57,576 nt of DNA from Spirochaetales bacterium (GCA_017478205.1 JAFVDZ010000064.1:1-57576); one strand, 5' to 3'. Counted from the first letter of the stretch, positions 16,717 through 25,626 are shown. Translations and numbers: made by a program. The notes: a model not told the origin generated them from the letters alone.

Positions 16717-17768
16717 TGAAGGTTACTGCATCTGATTACCTTATCTATGACGAAGGGACGAAATCGTATAAGGAGAGTCCCGAGCAGCGAGTAAGAGATG
16801 ATGTTGAAAAACATTACTGGCTGCATGTAGGACTTACGATCGTGAAGGACTGGAGGCTTTATTTGATGCTGCTTCCAATGCTGCTCGTATTCTTGTTCTG
16901 GCGATATTTCCCAATGTACGAGTTGCTCGGATGTTTCAAAGTGTCCGATGAAGTTTTGCCGGTATCACAGCAGCTGTTTTCCGGTTTTTCCTACTTTAAG
17001 CGTTTGTTGCTTGCTGGTGATGCGTTGTCTGCAGAGTTCTGGAGAGCTCTACGTAACACATTCCTGTTGAGCTTCTACGGCTTGTGTTTTGGCTTCCCAG
17101 TGCCAATTATTCTCGCACTGTTTTTCAATGAAGTCAGATCCAATATTGCAAGAAGTATCTTCCAGGTTCTCACCTATCTGCCTAAGTTCATGTCTACCGT
17201 TGTTATGACATCCTTGATCACCATGCTTGTTAAGCAGGGATCAATCACAACCAGCTATGGTGTTCTTTCAAGATTCCTTGAGAGCATTCACCTTATCTCT
17301 CACGATCTGGCTGTTTCTGGTATTCTTAACAATCCAGCATACTTCAGAGCAACATATGAGCTCAGTGGTATTTGGGAAACTGCAGGTTATGGTAGTATCG
17401 TATACTTCGCTGCTATTATCGCTATTTCTCCAACCAGCTATGAGGCTGCTCAGATGGACGGAGCTGGCAAGATGGCACAGATGCGCTACGTAGTACTTCC
17501 ATCAATTCTTTCAACAATCGTTATCATGTTGATCACCAGAATTGGTTCATTGCTCAGTATCGGATACGAGAAAGTCTTGCTGTTGTACAATGCAAATACA
17601 TATGTAACTGCAGATGTTGTATCAACATTCGCACAGCGCTATGGTCTTCAGGGAGCTTCAAAGGGTATCGCTTCTGCAGCCGAGATGATGAACAACGTTA
17701 TTGGTATGTTGCTCGTTATCGGATCTAACACGATTGCCAGAAAGGCATCTAACGTTTCACTTTACTAA
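16716..17768 (+). CDS. ABC carbohydrate permease, LplB type
   Basis: This 350-residue inner-membrane permease belongs to the LplB family (COG4209-like), which imports oligosaccharides. A cytoplasmic N-terminal extension of about 45 residues precedes helix 1 (LYLMLLPMLLVFLFWRYFP). The coupling EAA loop is intact as SYEAAQMDGAGKMAQMRYVV followed by LP. It should pair with the YtcP-type permease 11 nt downstream and deliver substrate captured by the large lipoprotein. LplB/YtcP systems often lack a linked ATPase and borrow a shared one, but here two ATPases are encoded in the same operon. Confidence 0.92.
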   Translation: MKVTASDYLIYDEGTKSYKESPEQRVRDDVEKHYWLHVGLTIVKDWRLYLMLLPMLLVFLFWRYFPMYELLGCFKVSDEVLPVSQQLFSGFSYFKRLLLAGDALSAEFWRALRNTFLLSFYGLCFGFPVPIILALFFNEVRSNIARSIFQVLTYLPKFMSTVVMTSLITMLVKQGSITTSYGVLSRFLESIHLISHDLAVSGILNNPAYFRATYELSGIWETAGYGSIVYFAAIIAISPTSYEAAQMDGAGKMAQMRYVVLPSILSTIVIMLITRIGSLLSIGYEKVLLLYNANTYVTADVVSTFAQRYGLQGASKGIASAAEMMNNVIGMLLVIGSNTIARKASNVSLY

Positions 17769-17779
17769 GGGGCCAGCAG

Positions 17780-18670
17780 ATGAAAAGAAAACTTGAAATC
17801 TCAGAACTGATCTTTAAGGTTATCAGTTATTTGTTCTTGACCATGTTCTCTATCATGTGTCTGTATCCATTTGTATATGCTATTTCTGCTGCTATCAGTG
17901 GAAGATCTGCTGTTGAATATTCACAGGTCATTCTCTTCCCTAAGCAGATTCAGTTTGCAGCATTCAAGAGGATGTTCAGCAACAACATGTTCTGGAACTC
18001 CTATTCCAATACATTGTTTATCACCCTGTATGGTACTATCTTTGCACTTGTATACTCCATCCTCGGTGCATATGCACTTTCAAAGAAGAGACTTCTTTTT
18101 AGAAAGTTCTTTAACTTCTTCCTGGTATTCACAATGTGGTTCAGCGCAGGTATCGTACCTCAGTATTTGAACTACTTGAGCACCAAGACAGTTTTCAATG
18201 GAATTGGTATTACAGACGATAAGTGGCTCGTTGTTATCGCCATGGGTATGGCTGCAATGAACGTCATTCTTCTCAGAAATGCTTTTGAGAACGTACCTTC
18301 TGAAATCGAAGAAGCAGCTATCGTCGATGGCGCTACTGAATTCCAGGTACTCTCTCAGGTATATATCCCAATGAGTAAGTCAACGATTGCAACAGTTGCA
18401 CTCTTCTTCGGAATCTCCCGTTGGAATGGTTACTTCTGGGCTCGCCAGATGATCAGTAACTCCAACGAGCATCCTTTGATGGTATTCATCAGACTCTTGC
18501 TTGAAGAGTACACCGACGCTGAGGCTATGGCTGGTTGGAATGAAATCTATGCTTCTGACTCTGTCATCTACGCTCTCATCGTATGTTCAATCGTACCTAT
18601 TCTTATCATCTATCCATTCATCCAGAAGTACTTCGCTAAGGGTGTTAACATGGGTGGTGTAAAGGAATAA
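17780..18670 (+). CDS. ABC carbohydrate permease, YtcP type
   Basis: This 296-residue second permease, of the YtcP branch (COG0395-like), has six helices. It has the family start LISELIFKVISYLFLTMF-like pattern and the EAA loop EIEEAAIVDGATEFQVLSQV then IP. A C-terminal FAKGVNMGGVKE is characteristic of YtcP-type subunits. AAGGGG precedes the ATG. It forms the heterodimeric membrane channel with the LplB-type protein. The 94 nt between it and the binding-protein gene hold a strong ribosome site but no clear terminator. Confidence 0.92.
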   Translation: MKRKLEISELIFKVISYLFLTMFSIMCLYPFVYAISAAISGRSAVEYSQVILFPKQIQFAAFKRMFSNNMFWNSYSNTLFITLYGTIFALVYSILGAYALSKKRLLFRKFFNFFLVFTMWFSAGIVPQYLNYLSTKTVFNGIGITDDKWLVVIAMGMAAMNVILLRNAFENVPSEIEEAAIVDGATEFQVLSQVYIPMSKSTIATVALFFGISRWNGYFWARQMISNSNEHPLMVFIRLLLEEYTDAEAMAGWNEIYASDSVIYALIVCSIVPILIIYPFIQKYFAKGVNMGGVKE

Positions 18671-18764
18671 TCGCCTTTAATTTAAGTTGTATGTATATAC
18701 GACTATCAAACAATAAATTTCTTGTGAATCTAATTTGGATTTGAGGAATAAACGGAGGAAAAAA

Positions 18765-20939
18765 ATGAAGAAAACAATCGTTTTGGCTTTGATTGTAGCT
18801 TTTACACTCATCGCATTTGTCGGTTGTGGCAAGCCAGCTGCCAAGATAGCTGTTGCAGAAACTCCAGCTGCAACTACAGCTCCTGCTAAGACTGCTGCAG
18901 CTCCTGCTGCTGAAGTTAAGAAGGTAGAAGAGCTGAAGTATGCTGATGGCACTGTTCTTAGAATGGCTACTGGTTACAACAGCAAGAAGACCGGTATCGC
19001 ATTTGATGCTGACGTTGCTGGTAAGGGCATCGAGCTTGGTGGTGTTATTTATCATGCAGGCGACCTCAAGCCAACTTGGGTCGAAGCAGAAAAGAGACTT
19101 AATATCAAGTTCGAAGATAAGTACCAGGGCAACAGTGCTACAAACGAGCTTAAGTATTGGGCAGAGAGACTCGGAGACGTTGATATGGTTTCCGGTAACG
19201 CTACTGCACTCAATGAGTATGGTGAAGCTGGTAGCTTCGTCAACATTGCAGAGCACCTTGATAAGATGCCTAACTTCAAGGCATACCTCGAGGCTAACCC
19301 AATCGTAAGACTTTCTATTACTGGTAACACAAATACTGGTGCTATCTACTTCTCACCTTACTTTGACGGTGTAAACGATATCGAAAGAATGCCACTCATT
19401 AGAGCTGACTTTGTTACAAAGCTCCTCGATGGTGAAGGTCCTTTCAAGGCTGATAAGAGCAAGAATCTTCTTCCTGCATCTTACGAACCATATATGCCAA
19501 CAAGTGGTAAGGTTACTATCGATACAGTTAAGGCTGACGGATCTGGTGTCTTCCAGCTCACAAAGGACTACGATAAGGCTGGCAACATTGTTGCTAACAT
19601 GAACGCAGCTCTTGCTAAGGGCAACCTCGATGGTGTTACAGCTGTCAACATGTTCAGAGAATACATTGATAAGGCTTACAATGGTTACTATGGTACAAAG
19701 AGATCCAACCTCTTCATCGGTCAGGATGCAGCATGGGATGCTGATGAACTCGTAGCTTTCCTCAGATGTGCTGTTGCTAACTCTTACACACTCAATGGAA
19801 CCGATACAATCATGGGTTACTTCTCAAGAGAAGATTCCAACCTCCAGAGACAGGTTGACCTTACTAGATTCATCGGTACCCTCTTCGGTATCCGTGGTAT
19901 GGAATCCAGACAGGAGTGGTTGTACTTCGATTATGATGGTAAGCTCAAGGATGCTCGCCAGGAAGTTGCAACATATAAGACACTCGAAAGAGTTGTTGCT
20001 ATGGCAGAAGAAGGTCTTATCTCTAGATCCTTCCTTGAAAACTCCAACGAGAACTCTGGCACAATGCTTGAGAATGACCTTGGTGTAATGAGCTATGACT
20101 ATAACCAGACACAGACCATCCTCAATGTCACAAAGCTTAACATTGACGCAGGCGAAAAGTACATGGCATTCATGGTTCCTGTAGCTCGCTGGTATGATGG
20201 TACTGATCCAAACGGTGTCTACATGAGATTTACAGAATCCTGGAGATCTGTAAAGACTGATGCATGGGCAATCACAGTTGCTGGTGCAGGTAAGGATCCT
20301 AACAAGCTCAATGCAGCTCTCAAGCTCATCGACTATGCTTACAGCCCAGAAGGTATGATCCTCATGAGCTATGGTCCAGATGTATTCATCAAGACTAAGG
20401 CTGATGGTTCCTACGAGACATTCTTGTTCAATGGTCAGGAAATGCCAGTTGTTGCTGATGTAACAAAGGACCTCATGTGGAAGCTTACAAGTGGTAACTA
20501 TACCAACTTCGCTCGCCAGTATCTCGGTTCTACTCTTTCATTCGCAAAGAGCCAGGCATTCGAGTTCCAGAATACTCACGAGATTGGTAAGGAAGGTGCT
20601 GGTTATATCTCTACCGCTATCGGTCTTGGTGTTATCAAGCATCCTGAATTGGCAGTCGAAAAGAACATGTGGTATACATCTGTTCCTACAACATTGCCAA
20701 CAACAACAGTTGAAACAAAGGCTATCAACGACTATACAGAACTTATTTCTCAGTTCGGTACAGCTAGTAAGAAGTTCAACATTATGGTTGACCAGATCCA
20801 GAAGGGCTATGCTCTCGATGGCGTAGGTTCCGCAGAGGAAATGGCTACTAAAGTTAATAAGGAATGGGGCGGTGCTCAGTATCTGTTGCTCAAGCAGGGT
20901 CAGTGGAACCGTGTCTTGAAGTTCTTTAACTCTCTTTGA
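18765..20939 (+). CDS. Large extracellular solute-binding lipoprotein (LipO/LplA type)
   Basis: This 724-residue binding protein is much longer than the 420-550 residues usual for the family. The signal segment ends in IAFVGC, so Cys is lipidated. A low-complexity Ala/Thr/Pro tether (residues about 20-55) follows, then the periplasmic domain. Segments such as WVEAEKRLNIKFEDKYQG and ELKYWAERLGDVDMVSGNA fit the family-1 binding-protein start, and the C-terminal third has DAWAITVAGAGKDPNKLNAA. The ATG at 18765 sits 7 nt behind GGAGG, and an in-frame start 30 nt earlier has no such site. Codon use is strongly biased (GGT, AAC, AAG, CTC), suggesting very high expression. The extra length may mean a large oligosaccharide ligand. 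Confidence 0.87.
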   Translation: MKKTIVLALIVAFTLIAFVGCGKPAAKIAVAETPAATTAPAKTAAAPAAEVKKVEELKYADGTVLRMATGYNSKKTGIAFDADVAGKGIELGGVIYHAGDLKPTWVEAEKRLNIKFEDKYQGNSATNELKYWAERLGDVDMVSGNATALNEYGEAGSFVNIAEHLDKMPNFKAYLEANPIVRLSITGNTNTGAIYFSPYFDGVNDIERMPLIRADFVTKLLDGEGPFKADKSKNLLPASYEPYMPTSGKVTIDTVKADGSGVFQLTKDYDKAGNIVANMNAALAKGNLDGVTAVNMFREYIDKAYNGYYGTKRSNLFIGQDAAWDADELVAFLRCAVANSYTLNGTDTIMGYFSREDSNLQRQVDLTRFIGTLFGIRGMESRQEWLYFDYDGKLKDARQEVATYKTLERVVAMAEEGLISRSFLENSNENSGTMLENDLGVMSYDYNQTQTILNVTKLNIDAGEKYMAFMVPVARWYDGTDPNGVYMRFTESWRSVKTDAWAITVAGAGKDPNKLNAALKLIDYAYSPEGMILMSYGPDVFIKTKADGSYETFLFNGQEMPVVADVTKDLMWKLTSGNYTNFARQYLGSTLSFAKSQAFEFQNTHEIGKEGAGYISTAIGLGVIKHPELAVEKNMWYTSVPTTLPTTTVETKAINDYTELISQFGTASKKFNIMVDQIQKGYALDGVGSAEEMATKVNKEWGGAQYLLLKQGQWNRVLKFFNSL

Positions 20940-20951
20940 GTTTAAATGCTG

Positions 20952-20973
20952 TGCAGGGGTATGATCCCCTGCA
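20952..20973 (+). terminator. Intergenic stem-loop after the binding-protein gene
   Basis: A perfect 8-bp stem TGCAGGGG/CCCCTGCA with a 6-nt loop lies 12 nt past the stop codon. There is no T-run after it. It is more likely an mRNA 3'-end stabiliser or partial attenuator that raises binding-protein yield over the distal genes than a full terminator. Confidence 0.6.
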
Positions 20974-21003
20974 TGGCTACCTTGGTATTGTTTAGGAGGA
21001 GTT

Positions 21004-21591
21004 ATGTACAGAAAACAGATGAAGCTTCAGAAGATTTTCTGTCTTATCGCATTAGCTGCCAGTGTTGTGGTCTTTATATATTCTCTTGGAATAATGACAG
21101 ATCTTTATGATTGTCTATTCATTACTATATTTGATCCAACTGATCTCAGTAGCACTATGGTTGAAGGGTCGCAGGTGTATTACTATATGCAGGATTTCAA
21201 TAAAGCTTTCCTGTCTAGATCAATTATAATGATTATACTTGCATGTCTCCTCTTCATTTTGAATACTGACAAGCGCAGAAGATATTATATCGCTAACTAT
21301 ATTTCTGTAGGTTTGTTCGCTGCTTTTACTCTCTTTTTGAGTATTTGGGCTCACTTCCAGATCGAAGCTTATAAGGCTCTTTGGCTCCAGGTCGACTTTG
21401 CAGCACTTAAGGAGTTCGCTGAAATGTTCAAGTCTACCTACACAGAGTCAACCTTCTGGTTTGATATCCATTACTGCGTCTTTGGTTTCGCTATCATCGC
21501 TGTTGGTCTTCTGGTTTTCAATGTATATTGGAAGATTTGCCTCATGAAGGAAGAGCAGAGACTTATTAAGGAAGGTAAGGAGGTCGCATGA
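21004..21591 (+). CDS. Uncharacterised four-helix membrane protein (module 1, first)
   Basis: This 195-residue protein belongs to no family I recognise. Four predicted helices lie around residues 12-30, 71-88, 97-118 and 155-178, with a Lys/Glu-rich cytoplasmic tail. A loop of about 35 residues between helices 1 and 2 begins TIFDPTDLSS. The protein at 23173 carries the similar AVFDPVNPIE, also after a helix and before the next. GGAGGAG precedes the ATG. The gene overlaps the next membrane-protein gene by 4 nt, which itself abuts ATPase 1. I infer an accessory membrane subunit of the ABC system. Confidence 0.7.
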   Translation: MYRKQMKLQKIFCLIALAASVVVFIYSLGIMTDLYDCLFITIFDPTDLSSTMVEGSQVYYYMQDFNKAFLSRSIIMIILACLLFILNTDKRRRYYIANYISVGLFAAFTLFLSIWAHFQIEAYKALWLQVDFAALKEFAEMFKSTYTESTFWFDIHYCVFGFAIIAVGLLVFNVYWKICLMKEEQRLIKEGKEVA

Positions 21592-22088
21592 AAAAGGAAA
21601 CTGATCCAAAGACTGCTGTTGACCGAATGAGATATACTAAGAACAAGTTCTCTTCCAATATGGCTATCTTGGCAATATTGTTCAACGTGTTCTATTTTGT
21701 AAATATCTACAGATCCGACGTCAGTAACTACTATTACAACATCCTTATTGGAGGATCTATCGTATTCAACCTTTTGTACTTGCTTGCTGCATTCCTCTGT
21801 TCTGAAGAAGTTAAGCAGTACAACGAGAGATATTGTTGGGTCCTTCTTGTTTTGGGCATAATTCAGTTCATCAGAATCTTTATTATTCCAGCTAGAGCAC
21901 ACAGTGCTTACGTTGTAATTGCTAATGTCGAACGCCAGGTAATGTATGACAAACAGTTTTTCACATGCATATTCTATTTGGTAGTTTCAGGTGTATGTGC
22001 TGTTCTTGGTGCACTCAAGGGTATCAAGCTTAGCCGTACACTCAAGGCATATGAAGCAACACTTGGTGAAGAAAAGAGGAGAGACTGA
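21588..22088 (+). CDS. Uncharacterised four-helix membrane protein (module 1, second)
   Basis: This 166-residue protein has four predicted helices (about 25-45, 50-70, 82-102, 123-145) after a positively charged N-terminus and before a charged cytoplasmic tail. The family is unknown. The loop between helices 3 and 4 is about 20 residues and contains HSAYVVIANVERQ. The stop codon shares its last base with the ATG of ATPase 1 (TGATG), so translation is coupled to the ATPase. It shows no EAA-type coupling loop, so it is not a standard ABC permease. Confidence 0.7.
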   Translation: MKKETDPKTAVDRMRYTKNKFSSNMAILAILFNVFYFVNIYRSDVSNYYYNILIGGSIVFNLLYLLAAFLCSEEVKQYNERYCWVLLVLGIIQFIRIFIIPARAHSAYVVIANVERQVMYDKQFFTCIFYLVVSGVCAVLGALKGIKLSRTLKAYEATLGEEKRRD

Positions 22089-23173
22089 TGGCTAATCTGG
22101 TATTACAACATATCGAAAAAATTTATGACGGTAATGTCAAAGCAGTCCACGACTTTAATCTGGATGTAAAGGACGGCGAGCTTATCGTACTCGTTGGACC
22201 TTCTGGATGTGGAAAATCAACTACTCTTAGAATGGTTGCTGGTCTTGAGGATATTTCCGCTGGACATCTCATTCTTGATGGTAGAGACATTACACAGACT
22301 CCAGCTAAGGACAGAGATATGGCAATGGTTTTCCAGAACTATGCTCTGTACGGCCACATGACCATCTATGAAAACATGGCTTTCTCCCTCACTCTCAGAG
22401 GTGAAGATCCAAATGTTATTCACAAGAAGGTATTGGCTGCAGCTGATATCCTTAACTTGACAACTCAGCTCAACAAGAAGCCTAACCAGCTTTCTGGTGG
22501 TCAGAGACAGCGTGTAGCAATGGGAAGAACCATCGTAAGAACACCTAAGGTATTCCTTTTCGATGAGCCACTTTCTAACCTGGACGCTAAGCTCAGAGGT
22601 TCAACAAGACGTGAGATTCTTCTTCTCCACAAGAGATTGAATGCAACCATGCTCTATGTAACACACGACCAGACTGAGGCTTTGACACTCGCAGACAGAA
22701 TCGTATGTATGTCTATGGGTCATGTCCAGCAGGTTGGTACTCCACTTGAGCTTTATGATCACCCAGCTAACGTTTTCGTTGCTTCCTTCATCGGACTTCC
22801 TCCAATGAACCTCTTCGATGTAACCGTAAAGGGCGATCATCTCGAAGGTAAGGGATTCAAGGTTCCTCTTGATGAAAAGCAGCAGAAGACTCTCAAATCT
22901 TACGTAAACAAGGAGATCATCCTTGGTGTAAGACCTGAGAACCTTGTTGAAGGAACTGATATTCCTGTAAAGGTAACAAGCAATGAGAACCTTGGTATGA
23001 ACACTCTCGTTCATGGTCATATCTCTGATGGAAATAAGACCTTTGATAGAATCACATGTAAGCTCCGTGGCTGGTGTAACTACAAGCCAGGTGATATTGC
23101 TAAGGTTTCTATCAACCGCATGCATTTCTTTGATAAGGAGACTACAAACTCCATTTTTGGGGAGGATAAGTAA
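22088..23173 (+). CDS. ABC sugar-importer ATPase 1 (MalK/MsmX/UgpC type)
   Basis: This 361-residue ATPase has Walker A GPSGCGKST, Q-loop MVFQNYALYGHMTIYENM, signature LSGGQRQRVAMGR, Walker B VFLFDEPLSNLDAK, an H-loop YVTHDQTEAL and a C-terminal TOBE/OB region from about residue 240. All catalytic residues are intact. It would power the LplB/YtcP channel. It is one of two such ATPases in the operon. The two are clearly homologous but far from identical, so either a heterodimer or two separate engines is possible. The start is coupled to the previous gene. Confidence 0.94.
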   Translation: MANLVLQHIEKIYDGNVKAVHDFNLDVKDGELIVLVGPSGCGKSTTLRMVAGLEDISAGHLILDGRDITQTPAKDRDMAMVFQNYALYGHMTIYENMAFSLTLRGEDPNVIHKKVLAAADILNLTTQLNKKPNQLSGGQRQRVAMGRTIVRTPKVFLFDEPLSNLDAKLRGSTRREILLLHKRLNATMLYVTHDQTEALTLADRIVCMSMGHVQQVGTPLELYDHPANVFVASFIGLPPMNLFDVTVKGDHLEGKGFKVPLDEKQQKTLKSYVNKEIILGVRPENLVEGTDIPVKVTSNENLGMNTLVHGHISDGNKTFDRITCKLRGWCNYKPGDIAKVSINRMHFFDKETTNSIFGEDK

Positions 23174-23724
23174 TGGCTAAGGTTAACATCAAAGAAGGTT
23201 TCAGAAAGTTTATTGTTTCCGTCAAGAGAAATACTCCACGAATTCCATTGTGTGCATTTCTGGTGAGCTTTATCTATTATAGTTTCAACCTGAGCTACAT
23301 TTCGAACACAACGGCTAAGATTCAGGGTTCAGGAATGGGTCTCTATGGATTTATTACCATGCTGTTCTCTATGCTTGCTCTCGTTGCATTCATAAATGCT
23401 TTCCCACACAGAAAGAAAGTCAACAAGCCAATGTTGATTCTCATGATTGTCTTGGTTGCATTAGTAATCTTTGCTGATGTGCAGTATCGAAACCTGATCT
23501 ATGCAGCAGTATTCGATCCTGTAAACCCAATCGAGGTAACTGCAAATACTGCTTACATTGCAGTAGCAGATCATATTCTTTCTATTCACGTTGTTCTTCT
23601 AGTCATATCACTGGTATTGACTGCTCTTCTGCCTGTGTATAGCAAGCTCTTGAAGAAGATCAATACTAACATTGATGTCGACGGCTACGGCAAGATGGAA
23701 GCAATCGAGATTGAGCGTGACTAA
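23173..23724 (+). CDS. Uncharacterised four-helix membrane protein (module 2, first)
   Basis: This 183-residue protein has four predicted helices (about 24-44, 52-75, 84-102, 135-158) and a basic N-terminus. The loop between helices 3 and 4 starts AAVFDPVNPIE and includes ANTAYIAVADHI, reminiscent of the FDP-containing loop in the 21004 product. The family is unknown. Its ATG shares a base with the ATPase 1 stop (TAATG). It occupies the same place before ATPase 2 that the 21004 product occupies before ATPase 1. Confidence 0.7.
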   Translation: MAKVNIKEGFRKFIVSVKRNTPRIPLCAFLVSFIYYSFNLSYISNTTAKIQGSGMGLYGFITMLFSMLALVAFINAFPHRKKVNKPMLILMIVLVALVIFADVQYRNLIYAAVFDPVNPIEVTANTAYIAVADHILSIHVVLLVISLVLTALLPVYSKLLKKINTNIDVDGYGKMEAIEIERD

Positions 23725-24358
23725 GAATAAGAAGAAGGAGCTTAGGCAGAAGGAGAAGGAAATCGGAGATCACTACAAACTTAATACTAAGGCTGTAGAT
23801 GACCTGATTTCCGCCTCTAAGGGGAACGCTGAGCCAGTTACTGAAGCTGAGCTCAGGAAGTACACAAGTGGAAATAGATTCTACATCCCAACGATGTCGA
23901 AGGTCATTTTCACCAAGTTCTGGTTCGCTGGAGCCTGCTGCTACTTCTTCGTGTGGGGTTTGGGATTATACATCCCAACGGTATTGGATCTGGTGTTCAT
24001 AACAGCCGTCGCTATGGGGTTTGTTACGGACATGCTGACGAACAACGTACTGCGTTATATCGAGGTAGTTTCTACCGAGAATAATAAGTGGATGATGGTA
24101 AAAAGCAAGGGCATGCTAGGCCTTTTCCTGAACATCATCTACTCCATCGTTCTGATGGCGTGTGTATGGTTGACATATAATGGAATAAACACAGCAATCA
24201 ACAGTATCCTGGGTCAGACCGATCAGGTCCCACTCGGGGTCGAACCAGTTTTCTTTGGTCTTTTCTATATGGGCTACGACATGCTCTTCATAGGACTCAA
24301 GAGAGTACTGGCAAGAATACTGGATGATGCGAAGATGAAAGTGCAAGGAGAGGTTTGA
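23717..24358 (+). CDS. Uncharacterised membrane protein (module 2, second)
   Basis: This 213-residue protein has a highly charged N-terminal 60 residues (start TKNKKKELRQKEKEIGDHY), probably cytoplasmic, and then four predicted helices (about 73-96, 98-115, 135-155, 178-200). I choose the GTG at 23717, which overlaps the previous stop by 8 nt. Reading further upstream to 23672 only adds residues that overlap the previous gene. The family is unknown. ATPase 2 starts 1 nt after its stop. Base composition is slightly richer in GC and less codon-biased than the neighbouring genes. Confidence 0.68.
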   Translation: MTKNKKKELRQKEKEIGDHYKLNTKAVDDLISASKGNAEPVTEAELRKYTSGNRFYIPTMSKVIFTKFWFAGACCYFFVWGLGLYIPTVLDLVFITAVAMGFVTDMLTNNVLRYIEVVSTENNKWMMVKSKGMLGLFLNIIYSIVLMACVWLTYNGINTAINSILGQTDQVPLGVEPVFFGLFYMGYDMLFIGLKRVLARILDDAKMKVQGEV

Positions 24359-24359
24359 A

Positions 24360-25442
24360 ATGGCATATCTGACATTGAAAGACATAAACAAGATCTATCC
24401 TAATGGATTCCATGCAGTGCATAATTTCAATCTGGAGATCGAGAAGGGTGAATTCATTGTATTCGTAGGCCCATCTGGTTGTGGTAAATCTACAACTCTG
24501 CGTATGATTGCTGGCCTCGAAGACATCAGTAATGGCGACTTTTTGATCGACGGTGTGCGCGTAAATGAGAAGGGACCTCGTGAGAGAGGAATAGCAATGG
24601 TCTTCCAGAGCTATGCCTTGTATCCGCAGATGACGGTATACGACAACCTCGCTTTTGGTCTCACTCTGCAGGGAGTCGATGAAGAGGTCATCGAACAGAA
24701 AGTTAAAGATGTTGCTAAGATTCTTGGTCTTACCGAATATCTAGAGAGACTCCCAAGAGCTCTTTCCGGTGGACAGAGACAGCGTGTTGCAGTAGGACGT
24801 GCACTCATTCGTAAGGTAGGTATCTTCCTTATGGACGAGCCACTTTCCAACCTTGATGCTAAGCAGCGTGTAACAATGCGTTCCGAGATTACTCAGATCC
24901 ACCAGAGAACTGGTGCTTCTACAATCTACGTAACACATGACCAGACCGAAGCTATGACTATGGCTGACAGAATCGTCGTTATGAAGGAAGGCTACATCCA
25001 GCAGGTAGGTTCCCCATACGAACTTTACTTCAACCCAATCAACGTCTTCGTCGCAGGCTTTATCGGTGAGCCACCAATGAACTTCAGCAGAGGAGTTGTA
25101 AAGAGTGGTAAGCTCGCAATTGGTAAGAATGCAGTTGATCTTTCTGTTAAGCTTGATGAGAAGCAGCTTAAGGCTTATGAGGGCAAGGAAATTGTCTTCG
25201 GTTACAGACCTGAAGCAATCGTTCTCGGTGATGTAGCCGGTGCTCAGAAGATTACCGCTACAGTTGAGCTTACAGAGCTTCTTGGTGATAACACCAATGT
25301 ATATGTGGACATCCAGGGTGTAAAGAGTATCCTTAAGATCGATCCACATGATACTCCAAAGATGGATACCGAAATCGTATTCTCCATCCCAACAGAGAGC
25401 ATTTATCTCTTCGATGGCGAAACAGAGAAGGTAATCAAGTAA
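24360..25442 (+). CDS. ABC sugar-importer ATPase 2 (MalK/MsmX/UgpC type)
   Basis: This 360-residue ATPase has Walker A GPSGCGKST, Q-loop MVFQSYALYPQMTVYDNL, signature LSGGQRQRVAVGR, Walker B IFLMDEPLSNLDAK and H-loop YVTHDQTEAMT, then a TOBE region. The C-terminal part contains the ELLGDN turn typical of MsmX/UgpC. It is fully active-looking and diverged from ATPase 1, mainly in the C-terminal regulatory domain. It is the last gene of the operon, and a hairpin terminator begins 24 nt after the stop. Confidence 0.94.
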   Translation: MAYLTLKDINKIYPNGFHAVHNFNLEIEKGEFIVFVGPSGCGKSTTLRMIAGLEDISNGDFLIDGVRVNEKGPRERGIAMVFQSYALYPQMTVYDNLAFGLTLQGVDEEVIEQKVKDVAKILGLTEYLERLPRALSGGQRQRVAVGRALIRKVGIFLMDEPLSNLDAKQRVTMRSEITQIHQRTGASTIYVTHDQTEAMTMADRIVVMKEGYIQQVGSPYELYFNPINVFVAGFIGEPPMNFSRGVVKSGKLAIGKNAVDLSVKLDEKQLKAYEGKEIVFGYRPEAIVLGDVAGAQKITATVELTELLGDNTNVYVDIQGVKSILKIDPHDTPKMDTEIVFSIPTESIYLFDGETEKVIK

Positions 25443-25465
25443 CACATAATTAAACAATACCAAGT

Positions 25466-25492
25466 AACACCCTGCCAATTCGGTGGGGTGTT
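25466..25492 (+). terminator. Probable terminator of the ABC operon
   Basis: AACACCC pairs perfectly with GGGTGTT, and four further pairs (two G-U) extend the stem around a short AATTC loop. The following sequence GCTATTTG is only moderately T-rich, so termination may be partial. Confidence 0.6.
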
Positions 25493-25569
25493 GCTATTTG
25501 TATGCATCACTCTTTATTTATTTGCTGAGTAATTCTAGACGAAAATGTTATTTGAGATATCAGAAAGAT

Positions 25570-25598
25570 AAAAAAGGAGAAGCTTTGAAAACTTCTCC
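25570..25598 (-). terminator. Intrinsic terminator of pncA
   Basis: On the minus strand a 7-bp stem GGAGAAG/CTTCTCC is followed by six Ts. It starts 28 nt after the pncA stop codon. Confidence 0.75.
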
Positions 25599-25626
25599 CT
25601 CACATCCTTATTAATATATATATGTA

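Noticed and set aside
18645-19256. 203-codon minus-strand open frame opposite the binding-protein gene
   Set aside because: Ser/Cys-rich low-complexity translation with no ribosome site. It mirrors the biased codons of the real gene on the other strand.
22601-23125. 174-codon minus-strand open frame opposite ATPase 1
   Set aside because: Same reason as for ATPase 2. It is a shadow of a highly biased coding sequence.
24741-25478. 245-codon minus-strand open frame opposite ATPase 2
   Set aside because: The plus strand encodes a full ATPase with all motifs. The antisense translation has no family features.
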